Source: Motacilla alba alba
Taxonomy: Eukaryota; Chordata; Aves; Passeriformes; Motacillidae
Direction of reading: 5' to 3'
Length of the DNA: 64,000 nt
Assembly: GCF_015832195.1 (NCBI RefSeq)
Contig: NC_052017.1
Location: forward strand, 93,785,429 to 93,849,428
The notes under the pieces were generated by a model that was not told the origin of the DNA, did not search any database, and worked only from the letters and a program-made list of their open reading frames with translations. Position 1 is the stretch's first letter; each line of letters starts with the position of its first letter. A program made the position numbers and the translations under genes. Of the stretch, positions 53,630-64,000 are shown piece after piece.

Positions 53630-56600
53630 TCATCTACAGAAAAGGAAGACAAACCCAAATTTCTGGCATATCCCTTGAGACAGCTTTTAGCCCGTGTAAA
53701 TATAGAGCAAACACAGATACAACATAAATTTCCAAATACAATGCATTAACTGCAAAATATGACAGAAACACATCAGCATCCAACTGACTTCCCGCAGGGA
53801 ATTACACAGCAGCAAAAAGGAGGAGAAAGAATAGCAGAGAAACAGAGTAATCTTGTTACTGGGTCTTACTCCATGAAAATACCCTAACCATGTGACAGGC
53901 ATTGATGTCTCACACCACATCTTCTCTTCAATCTGGACCAAGAAAAGCCCCAAAAGCAACATGGGGGGAGGCAGAAGGTGAAAAATCACACTGATGCTTG
54001 TATTCAGCATATGAATAGATATGAACATCTCCAGGTGAAAAGTGGCTTTGTTTCCATCTCCAACCTAAATTTTTAATGTTATCCTTTAAATAACATAAAT
54101 AAACAGACTGAGAATACGAACCAAAACTCTCTGCTCCACACCCCCTATCTTGCCTGTCAGTCTTCTGCCCTTGTGAATATTTTCTGAACAGCGGGCCAAT
54201 TTTCAGCAGAAGGACTTAAAAGGTTAATGAAAATAAAACAAACACCAACTACTAAACTTCAACCAGCACAGTATTCTCAGATGACTAAAATTCAATCTCT
54301 GCTGAATGTACAGCTGCACTGAAAATTTCTAGAGGACTACTAATTGAAGAAAAGTAAAAATCTTTAGTGACTACGTTTCTATGTGAAAAGAGTACTTTTC
54401 CTGCTACTGGAGGGGTCTACCCCTTAGAAGATACTAAGACAAAACTTCATGACAGATACACTGTGATGACTAGTTACGACACCTACATCCCATTTTTCCA
54501 ATTGATTGTTACAGAAACATTCCTTGGGGCTTACAGGCAGATATAGTTACCATTTAGGGAGGAAAGAGGTTTTCTTTTGTATGGAGAAGCTAAAAGCCAG
54601 TTCCTAACTTATCTTCACTGCAGTGTGCAAGCCTTCCAATGTATTTATCTAAAAACTACATAAGGAATCAACATCCTTGACTTAAGAAGTCTGGATAAAA
54701 CTGCTAGAAACAGACATGTACTTTGAAGACTGTTCAGAGATCTAGGACAAGCAGTTTCAAATTGAACCATAAGCCTATTCGCAGGTTTGAAGGTTTTCAG
54801 ACTGACAGAAGACACACCACCAGCATAAGCCTATCAGTACAACTGGCCTTCTGCAATCAGTAATAAACGGCCACTCCCAAACAGCCATGCCTCCAAGACA
54901 AATTTTTGAAGCTGTTTATAGCAGGAGACACTGCAGATTTTGTAATAGACTTTGCCAGAATTCTGAGAACAGAGAGAAATACACATTTTTCATTTTTGGA
55001 GGATGTTGGCGTTTTTCTTCCCAAGGGAAAAAGATGCACAAGGCCCTCGAGGCCTGAAAAACCTCTAATGCTGGATGGAAAGAGAACAGAGCAGCTTCTG
55101 AAAGCTCCATAAAGAGTTGGAATAATTGCTTTTAGCAGCTGTGGGAGAGAATACCAGCCAACGTTTTTCATTTATTGTTTCGTGGGACAAGGAAAGGTGA
55201 AGGGGCAGGACACAAAGCCGAAGCTTCCATGCTGGACAAATTGAGACTGCTAGAAAGTATGTCTCTCATGCCCCAAATGGGGCTTTCTTGTCAGACCCTG
55301 ACACTCTGCTCTGGAGAAGCTGATTCTTCCAGCAGCTTGCATGGTAGTGGCTGCTGCTTCAATTAAACTCTCTGGGAGGCCATAGACTCCCTAGCAACAT
55401 AACCTGTTCTTGAACTGAAGATTTCCCATTCTGATTTTTTTTATCATCTAGCATTAAAGAAGATAGCAACATTTTCAAGCCTAAGTAGTTAAGCCACAGG
55501 TATTTTAGATAACATACATACTTATTTTAACTGCTTTCATTTAAAATGCACTAGAACCTTGCCAACTTGTCCCCTTGGAAAAAAAAAGGCAGATCTGAAC
55601 CCAAAGGAGATTTTTAGTTTGCCATTCAGGGGAGAACGGATCAAATAAAGGTCTGCTGCTGTGCCAAGGCAGGGCCAGTGGGGCTGACAGCTGAGTGAGG
55701 GCCCATTGAAGCCAGGAGGGCTTGCAAATTCCATTGTGACTGTAAGAAAAATGGTAATCCTTGCCCACTGCTCCAGGAAGTTTCTCCTTAGGAAATCCTT
55801 GTGGCTAACTGCTCCTGTCAAGTAGACTATGTGTAAATCTCACCTGACAGAAAATACATCACAGCAGTACCACACAACAAGAGTCAACTAAATGGGGAGG
55901 AAAAAAGACAGCCTAGCACAGACTGTAATTCTTAGCAGCTGTACATAAGAAACAGTATTTTTATGGAAAAGCAACCAGGTTAATTAGTACAGTTGAAAAA
56001 AAACTAAAAGACAACTAGGTATTTCTTTGGGTTGGGTGATATTGAAGAGCATATTAGCTGCAAGAGTACTTTTATTTATTTGTTTATTTATTAAAGCTTT
56101 CCACAGACCCACTGATTTAAGAATTTTTTGTCTTCCCTATCTATGGGCCAGGATGCTTCTAAATGGTCTTTGTGTCCCAGTTTTCCCTCCACCCTTCTTG
56201 CCCCCAGACATTTCAGGCAATAAACATAATTCTTTTAATATGGGTTGCCATTAAAAATTCCAATAGGACTCTTGTTCACCCCCTGTCAAGGTTCTAATTC
56301 ATACAAAATTAAAATTACACAAATAAAAATATCAGTATTGACAGTATTTTTTAAAGCAACAGTATGCAATAACTTTAAAATAGTGTATCCATAACCATAG
56401 GGACAAAGTCTACTATATTAAAGACCAATAAAGGTAAAAAAAATTAAATCAACCCCCACCCATTACACTACAGACAACTTATCTGCCTCTCACCACCTCT
56501 ACCTTTGCCCAATGAAAAAAAAGATAGGTGCCCCAAAATGATTCAATGGTCAACAAGCTCCATGGAGGAACAAAAACAAAGGACACACATTCCAAGATCA

Positions 56601-57907
56601 AGGACCCACTCTGTGGGGGTTTACTTTGTTTTTAACATTAGCACTTTCAGAAAGCTACACCTCCTGACCATGGGATTACAAAAGAAATGGCTTTGCATTT
56701 TTGACAACACTGCAACGAACTTCTGAAGTGCATCTGTTGGTTAAGTCACCTGACACAGAAAATTTGAGTATCAACAATCAAAAACTGGGGAAGAAAATTA
56801 CAAAAGGGCCACTTCATACGGAGCACTAGTATATAAAAGCTGCTGCTAACCAGTAACTTCAGTTTTCTCTTTTCCTCTTGCTACTGGATAATTTCTCTTA
56901 GGTAGGAAGAAAGTTTTAAAAGCCCAGGTTTTTGGTGTCTTTGCTGGTCAAAGGTTCGCTATAATCAATTTGCCAATCTGCTGTAAATGTTGGTGTAAAT
57001 AGAAAAGGGAAAACAACAAAGATGCTCTTCAAATTTCATCTCTTGTTAAAAAGACCAGTAAGTCTTCTTACTGTGCTGCATTTCCTGTGGTATTCAGCAT
57101 TATAATTTTTTTTAACTGTGGTGGGGAAGGTGAAGGGAAGAAGCTACATTATACATATAAATTCAATGCCGAGTAATGTAACTACACATTAAAGTCAAAG
57201 AGCAGTTCACATGAGAAATAGAAACACAAAGTGAGTCACTCATCTGGATAAAAACACATATATTATTAAATTTTCCTTCTTTATTACATTGACCTATAAA
57301 TGTCTTGAGATGAGTGAGCAGAAGCAATCATACAAACAGTGCTCTGTACAATATAAGCTACCACCTTCAAAAATGCATGAAAATATTTGAACAAAGACAC
57401 TATCTCCTTAAGCAGTTCCACAGGTTCATGGTGACTGCCACAGCAGTGCACAGTAAGTGTACTTACCCACTAACACTTTACTACTGTGATGTAGCTCTAT
57501 CAAGCCTGGGAAGATCCCACCACAACCAACACATGGAAAGCAAATGCAGACTGTTGATGTGTAGAAGATGAAGATGGGGTTTTTGCAACTTGCAGGAGGA
57601 CTAACCAACATTAAAAAAGGGATTTCATGCAAGAGAACACAGGCTGTGACTGATCAGCACCATGGGACTGAGTCAGCTACTACAGCACAACATGGAAGTT
57701 TACTGGGAAACATGCAGAAGAACAGGCAAACAAAGGAGGTGAGCAGAACAGTAAGAACAAGAACATACAGAAAAGACATTTTAAAATTATGAATTTTTTT
57801 CCATATTTTCATTTCAAGCCAGAAATTATTACCCTTGCTTGTGTTTTCTTCCTAGTTGATCATGATTAAGGCAAAATATTTAAATTATCTGATATTATAT
57901 GCTTCTT

Positions 57908-57941
57908 GTATGTGTATGTGTGTGTGTTTGTGTGTGTGTGT
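57908..57941. repeat. (GT)n microsatellite, interrupted
   Basis: GT dinucleotide tract with a GTAT-type interruption near its start and one TTTG interruption in the middle. Confidence 0.9.
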
Positions 57942-58557
57942 TTATTTTTGGTGGCTGATTTAGAGGTTATTGGCCCTTTTTTGTTATAAAATTCAGGTAA
58001 TCGTTTAATTCTTTGTGTAATTCAACTTACTCCAAATCCAGCAAAAAACTATCTTCAGGAAGGTGTTCTTACTGGAGCAAAATAAGAATCAAAAAAACTT
58101 GCTTCAGGACGACTCAAAACACAAACTCTTTTCCTCGCAGCCTTGTTGAGACACCAAAACTATGGCATCTATGTTCCTGCAGCACTGCAACTATCCCTTA
58201 TTTACCACGCAGCACCAGCTGATATTGTGAGGTCCAAGTTTCTCAAAACAGTTTATCACAGCCCAGGCAGCCACAAGTGCCTCTTGTAAAGCATTTGGCA
58301 GACAGAGATGTAAGGATTCCTTTCAGTGTGATAAAATTCTGGTCAAACTCTGGACCATTCCTTAAGCCATTGTTTCAATTCACAAAACAGAAGTTTCGGG
58401 GATATTTACATCGTCAGTGAAAGACTTTCAGAATACCAGAGACAGATTCTTGCAGAACAGGACTGGAGGTGCACTCAGCTCACAAAATAATGTTGGAGCA
58501 CCTTCCCAGGACAAAATGAGCCAACAACTTTGCTTATTCTCTGTCCAAAGCATACAT

Positions 58558-58609
58558 TTCTCCAATGGAGAAAAAGGACCAAGTTCTCCAATGGAGACAA
58601 AGGACCAAG
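58558..58609. repeat. Tandem duplication, 26-bp unit
   Basis: Two adjacent 26-bp units beginning ttctccaatggaga, differing at one base (aaaaagg versus acaaagg). Confidence 0.93.
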
Positions 58610-59969
58610 TTATCATTACAGAAACAATGTATTTAAAACAGAATAAAAACATCAACTGGTAAAACACCAGGATTCTCTTGATAGGTCAAATTATTTGTTC
58701 CTACTTTACAGTTGAGATGGCCTGTATCAAGGAAATTTTTATGCAGATGCATCATGTTTACAAATAAATTAAGTACTAAAGTTTTTCAAGTCTTAAAACT
58801 AATGGCTTTTTCTTTCAATTTAACATTACTGCACTTCTTTTCATTCAAAACCAAAAACATCTCTTCAAGGGATAACATCTTATTTATCAAACTGGTCTGT
58901 AAAATTTACTGCAAGAGTGACCAAGGGTCAGTTTTTTTCACACCAAGTTATATTTCATGTAATATTTCCAAAGAAAATGCATCTTTCACAAGATAAAGGT
59001 GTTTCTCTAGGTACAAAGAAAGAATCTCATCTAAAAAGAGATGAACAGAGAAGGAAACACCAGAATAAAGAGTATCAAAAGTCCAAGTGGCTGGTCCTAC
59101 AGCCAGTCTTCCCTCGTGTCAAATCTCTACCAGCAGCTGAACATTTCTCTGGGGTGTCAGGACATTTCAGGCCTTGAGGCTGAGATGAGAGGAGACTTGT
59201 TAAGTTGGTTAGGACTCCTTAACTACATGTGAGGATTTGTTCATTTGCCCTTGAACTGTGGGCCTCTGACAGGTGACAGAAGTAAATTTTGGATTGGAAG
59301 ATGTTCTGTGTCAGCCCCCTTGACAGCTTGTGTTACAGTAGGGAATTATTTAAGCCATTTAGAGTATTTTTGATACCTATCCCTTTCCAACCTGATTGTA
59401 ATTGGTTTTGGCATTCTGCTTTGGGAAAATTGTGCCAACTGGAGACAGAGAAAAAAAAAAGTAAAGTACAAGGAGGAGCGCACGCAGCTAATGACTGAGA
59501 TAAAGTTGAGCACTGGATGAAAACACAATGGAGCCCATGTAACTGCAACAATGCTACCAAAGGTGGATTGTGTCATTCTCCTTGAAACAAATAGAAGGTA
59601 CAGATAATTTTTCTGCTAAAGAATCATCTCTGATTGTTTGTGCCACAGAGGCAGATAAATGCCAAAAAGATAGATCCCTCTGCCTCTGAGATACTGTCCT
59701 ATATGGTATAAAGTTAATAGCAAAGTAATAACGAGCCTCCAGTCCTGACATAAAATATAAAGTTATGCTTGCTAGATGCAAGCTTCATGATCTATAACCT
59801 GTAAATCCCTGTGATCATAGCACAAGAAACCTCTACCACACTGGCAAAAGAAGGGCAAAAATGCTTTCAAAAACCTGGGCAGCTTTTCACCAGTACACCA
59901 TATTTTCAGCCTAATTTTGCACGTATATCAGGAAATAAAGTAGATTTTCTCTTGGCTGGTGGCCTAATG

Positions 59970-59972
<3 letters not shown>

Positions 59973-60016
<44 letters not shown>
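59973..60016. repeat. (AT)22 microsatellite
   Basis: Uninterrupted AT dinucleotide run of 44 bp, itself self-complementary. Confidence 0.95.
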
Positions 60017-60019
<3 letters not shown>

Positions 60020-61543
60020 ATGATAAAGGCTTACATTTTTGAGAAACTAGATCTGCACTCACATCATAGGTACAGACAAGATGGGTAAATACAAGAATTT
60101 GCATTTCTTCTACATCCCCATCCTGAAAGAACTGTTTACCATTTATATGGCTGCATTGATTATGAGTCCTAGATATATGCAAGATCCCAATGTACTACAT
60201 GGCAGGGCAATGAAAAACAAAAGGTATTTCCTATCCTCTTGATAACAATGACTTATTTTTGCTAAAGAATGAATTAATCAATTTCTTTGCCCACATTTGT
60301 TAAATTTGTGCCAAGATGTGAAAATTCTTCAAAGCTCCAGAAAAATGGAAACTTTAATTACAAATGAAGCATACAGATTCTATTCCAGTAGTTATAACTA
60401 CTCACATTATCATTCAGAGTGTAATAATAAGATAATTTTTTATATTTACTAAATTACTTCTATTGGTCACTTGAAAAATACAAACTTCCTGCAGCGAATG
60501 GGAACTGACTGTGGCAGTATTCTTCCACAAATTTATGTTCCTTGTTATTAGAAAAAAAATTATGAAAGTAGGATTACTAACAAGACTTGCAAGCAAATTT
60601 TGGCCTTGATTACAAATATATTTTATTAGAGCTTATCTGTTTCAAGATATTGACTAGCACTGAAAATCCTACCTTTCTGAAAGCACTGATGCTCTCTTCC
60701 GAATATGGTTGCTTTAAATAAACTAAAACCAGGGTAGGAAGAACGGCTCCAGGCTCTCAAGAAAGAGAGTAGCTGCTCTCCAGGAAATTACACATTTAGA
60801 TGGTGTATGTCCTGAATGAAGATTAGTTTATACAGGGACATAATAAAATCTCCCACTGTGATTCCTTTACAAAATCCATGGAAAATTCATGATGTAACAA
60901 CTACAGCTTCTCATTTGTTAGCCATTTCTTTCCACTGTACATTAGACAATGGTCACTTAACTCACACTGCAATTCCTGATGATATTACATTACCCTCATG
61001 ATAGTCAGTAAACCAAAAAAACTACAGTGGCTTAAACAGCAACACTTCTACGTCTGTTTGAACAAAATCTATTCAAATAATCAAACACTTACAAGGAACT
61101 ACTAAAAAGCACAATTAAGGTAGAATGTATTAATAAATGTTTAATACTCACACTTTTTCTGGTCTTCTGAAACTAATAACCAATTTAATTTTGTCTGATA
61201 TTAAAATTTTATAACCATGTGGTAGGAAAGCTTTACTAATTCTGGGAGAGAAATCTTGCTTTACATGCCAGCCATGTGGTAACTCTCAAAGTTGCACCTA
61301 TTAATTACAAAGTATCTTAAAATTACAAAAGGGCAACTGAAACAACACTAGCTTTCGGCTATGCTTCAGTCCAAACAAATGGATTAATTTATATGTAGTC
61401 ACTAATTTGCACCCAGGGACATCCTAGAAGTCTCTTGCAAAATCTTCACAGTAGGTAATCTATTTGGGCCTTGGGAAAAAAAAATTAGTAGACTTGGTAT
61501 TCATTGAAAGAAGAAAGCCAGTCTTCACAATTCTACTTCCTTC

Positions 61544-61603
61544 AGAAAAAAAACCCAAAAAACCCCAAACCCACCAAAAATACCCCACACTCACCCCCAA
61601 GCC
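61544..61603. repeat. A/C-rich low-complexity tract
   Basis: A8 followed by A-tracts broken by CCC and CCCC and then C-rich sequence. It lies 200 bp past the donor of exon 61803-61886 and reads as a T/G-rich tract in the transcript. Confidence 0.8.
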
Positions 61604-61802
61604 ATTATTCAAACTCCCAGCTAACAGATTTGACGCAGACCCTGGGCACAGCGATTTCACAAAAACGAGAAAAAACAAAGCAAACAATGAGCCAATGTCT
61701 TATTTGTGCTGCAACGTGCTTTTTGACTTGTGCTACTCCCCAGTGCAGAGGGACTCCCTTGCTGGGGAACGCGCAGCAAAGAGTAAAGACAGCTTTACTG
61801 AC

Positions 61803-61886
61803 CTGTGTGCTGCCGCCGATGCTTGGTGAGGGCATGGCGCGTCCCGCCGGCAAAGCCACAAAGGTCACAGAGGAACGACTTCTCGC
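61803..61886 (-). CDS. ZNF407: ZNF407 internal coding exon, first of three visible (one C2H2 finger)
   Basis: Internal exon of a large nuclear C2H2 zinc-finger protein. On the minus strand an acceptor (gttgcaacag) precedes the exon and a donor (G|GTCAGT) follows it. The 84 bp hold the last two bases of a Gly codon, 27 full codons, and one base of the next codon, so both splice phases are 1. The product starts with a finger linker (GEKSF) and holds one canonical C2H2 finger, C-x2-C-x12-H-x3-H (CDLC...KHRRQH), ending HTG. The last Gly codon is completed by the first two bases of the exon at 53478-53598, giving the linker HTGEKPF. The exon is clearly richer in G+C and CpG than the flanking introns. 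Exon structure is seen directly. The gene name rests on remembered similarity of the joined protein to human ZNF407, a protein of about 2,250 residues, and was not checked by search. Confidence 0.93.
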
Positions 61887-62857
61887 CTGTTGCAACAATA
61901 AACAGATGAGGGACTGCGGAGGTCACAGATCATTAAAACATATCTATCAAGGCTTTCAGGGTTACTAATTCCTCCAATCAAATGTTTCCATGTAAATATG
62001 TCAAATGGGAATGAAATTACCACTGCGGTTTATTGACTGTGATAAAATCTGAAAAGCACCACTGAACATAATTACATACTTGTCAGACCCATAAAAATTA
62101 GCTTTATTATCAATGGAATGGTTTTGTACAACTTCATTTCTGTTAGATGTCTTCCAGATGGGGCTGCTTTATGCACTTGAACAGTTTTTATGCATATCCT
62201 GATTTTTTACAATTCCCATACATCTGGCCTTTCTGTGCTGAGTAAAGATTGCCTGGAAAAAAAAGTTAATATACTGTATATATGATTCTGCTTAAATAAA
62301 ATATATTTAATTTACTAACAAATTAAAGGTACTGAGAAATTTTCAACAGACTAGGTCACAGTCATCTTTAGTTACCTTCTATTTACTAATAAGTATTAAA
62401 TGATTTTCTTGAACACAAGAAGAGTGCAGGCAACAATAAAAGCCAAATTATTCAGTACCAGTGGCAATTCAGCACTGTTTATGTTTCAAAAGTTTTCATG
62501 GCATAAAGAAAACAGGTCTGGGGATTGCTGCTGAAATTGCAGCAGAACTCACATTGTTCGTTTTTAAATGATAATTCTTCATTCCAAACCTCTGGACCAA
62601 TTTGAGAGATTTTGGCAAGCTCAATACTCATTTAAATGTATAAATGCCCTCTTTTTAGCCCTTTTTTTAACAGAAGCTAGGATTTTGCCCTATTGCCTAT
62701 AAATACAGTTTTTAATTTCACAGAAATATTTTTACTCAGCATGTACTAACATGCACAGAAATCTCAGTCCATTAAGGCCACATGGAAGGTCAGGAAGAAG
62801 TAGCAACACTAATCTCAGGTATAGTCTCAATAACTTGAGATAAGACTAAATTTTTAA

Positions 62858-62874
62858 TTTTTTTTTTTTTTTTT
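62858..62874. repeat. T17 homopolymer
   Basis: Seventeen T residues preceded by TTTTTAA. On the minus strand this is a poly(A) run at the end of the GC-richer block 62880-63440. Confidence 0.9.
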
Positions 62875-62879
62875 AAAGA

Positions 62880-63440
62880 ATCCTGTTAGTCGTTTGGAGC
62901 CAAATTGTCTCCTTCCACAGTAACACAGCAGCGAAGGGGCTGGTGGGGCAATGATGCTGAATTCATTGAAACTAACAGTCTCCTTCCAACTCTTCCATGT
63001 GGGGAAGGAAATTTAGTTCCTACAAAAGATGGCAGGGTTAAGAGGTCCGGTGTCAAAGTCCTCCTGTGGAGACAGAAGGATGGAAACCTCCATGCTGCTT
63101 ATTCCCACATAACCAGGCAGAGGATTACACAGACTTTCTGGAAAAGCACAGTGCCTCAGTTAACTTTGGATACTGTTCACATAAGCAAGAGAGCATCTTG
63201 TGAGTGGGAGCTCCCAGGAGAGCCTCGCAGGGACCAGCTGCCCTCTCCCACCACCAACTCAATGAGGTCTCTGAGGAACTCCAGCTCCTCAACCCAATTG
63301 CCCCAAGTGAGGGGGTCCCTGGGCCCTGTGATACCAGAAGGAAAACAATTCCAAAGTTTCCAAGGCAGCTTGAATCCTACCATCAAAATAGGATGACAAA
63401 AGAGCTGATAAACCTCTGCCATGTAGCGAGGCTATGAAAT
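62880..63440. other. GC-richer block beside a T17 run, possible retroposed sequence
   Basis: Plus-strand ORF of 163 codons (62905-63396) and minus-strand ORF of 81 codons (63177-63422). Composition differs from the flanks. The T17 run at the left would be a poly(A) tail for a minus-strand retroposed transcript. I recognise no protein and see no flanking direct repeats, so this remains a suggestion. Confidence 0.25.
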
Positions 63441-64000
63441 GCAATGGGCACATATTTCAGAATTTCACCGTTTCAAAAAAAAGCAAATGATGTATTGTTA
63501 CTTTCTGCACCCAGATCTGGTCATGTAAAGCAGACTGAAACTATACAGGACTTAGGGTTTTTTTTAAATTTTGGTCTGTTGATAAGAGTATACCAGAAGA
63601 GTAGCTAAGGTGAAAATAGTTTCAGTACATCTTTTGGGAGTCAATTCCAGCAATCTGTTATTATAATTGAATCTAAAAAAAAAAAATCAGAAAAAGCAGA
63701 ACAAAAACGCACTCTCACTATCACATGAAGAATGCAGTTGTGCTAAATGATGTAACAAAGTTTGAATTTTACTGCAAAATGTTTGTCAATAATATTACTG
63801 CTGAGGTTGTGCATGATTGTTACACAGGTATTTCTGCAAAGTCTCTTCCAGGCTTTTTTTTAAATTATTTTATGGCATTTTTAAAATCAGGATATTCAGC
63901 ATGTAGCACTTCAATTCATCAAAATATTGAAGAAAAGGAATAGAATGACTACACATAATGCTTAATTATAATTAAATATTAATTTAATTAATAAATCAAT

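Larger units (their letters stand above)
61887..64000 (-). other. Partial intron upstream of the first visible ZNF407 exon
   Basis: Sequence upstream of the acceptor at 61887 in gene orientation. No further finger-encoding exon is visible, so the preceding exon should lie beyond 64000. The notable content is a T17 run (62858-62874) followed by a GC-richer block to about 63440 with ORFs on both strands. The rest is ordinary AT-rich sequence. Confidence 0.75.

Noticed and set aside
53687..54028. 113-codon minus-strand ORF just upstream of exon 53478-53598
   Set aside because: Hydrophobic, finger-free, not joined to the exon by frame or splice sites. Considered chance intron ORF.
54857..55171. 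104-codon minus-strand ORF with a plus-strand ORF of 68 codons
   Set aside because: No recognised domain and openness on both strands suggests composition rather than coding.

Overview
The window is nuclear vertebrate DNA, almost certainly from a bird and probably a songbird. It is AT-rich, with long introns and sparse interspersed repeats. It carries an avian-type CR1 LINE 3' fragment (29339-29727), an older CR1 fragment (about 20065-20440) and two solo LTRs of families I recognise from bird genomes (15722-16262 and 30331-30754). There are no bacterial-style genes, operons, tRNAs, rRNAs or CRISPR arrays. Nearly all open reading frames are chance ORFs in intron sequence.

The whole window appears to lie inside one minus-strand gene. 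Three internal coding exons are visible, in transcript order: 61803-61886 (84 bp), 53478-53598 (121 bp) and 25776-25954 (179 bp). Their splice phases join perfectly (1, then 2, then 1 at the outgoing end). Together they encode a run of C2H2 zinc fingers followed by the start of a non-finger C-terminal region. The joined protein matches my recollection of the distal finger array of ZNF407, a very large C2H2 protein. Upstream exons lie beyond position 64000 and the long terminal exon lies before position 1. The AT-rich, long-intron setting fits a macrochromosomal location.

Layout: 1-25775 is the intron downstream of the last visible exon, at least 25.8 kb, holding an old solo LTR, an ancient CR1 fragment and simple repeats. 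25955-53477 is a 27.5-kb intron holding the younger CR1, a solo LTR with a clear 6-bp target-site duplication, an unexplained GC-richer block with long ORFs on both strands (44454-45107), and a perfect 128-bp TTA/TAA palindrome (45618-45745). 53599-61802 is an 8.2-kb intron with (GT)n and (AT)22 microsatellites. 61887-64000 is the intron upstream of the first visible exon and contains a GC-richer block next to a T17 run.

I found no convincing new gene system. The items most worth following up are the AT palindrome, a possible intronic-polyadenylation isoform after exon 25776-25954, the irregular zinc finger split across the 27.5-kb intron, and the unexplained GC-richer ORF blocks.
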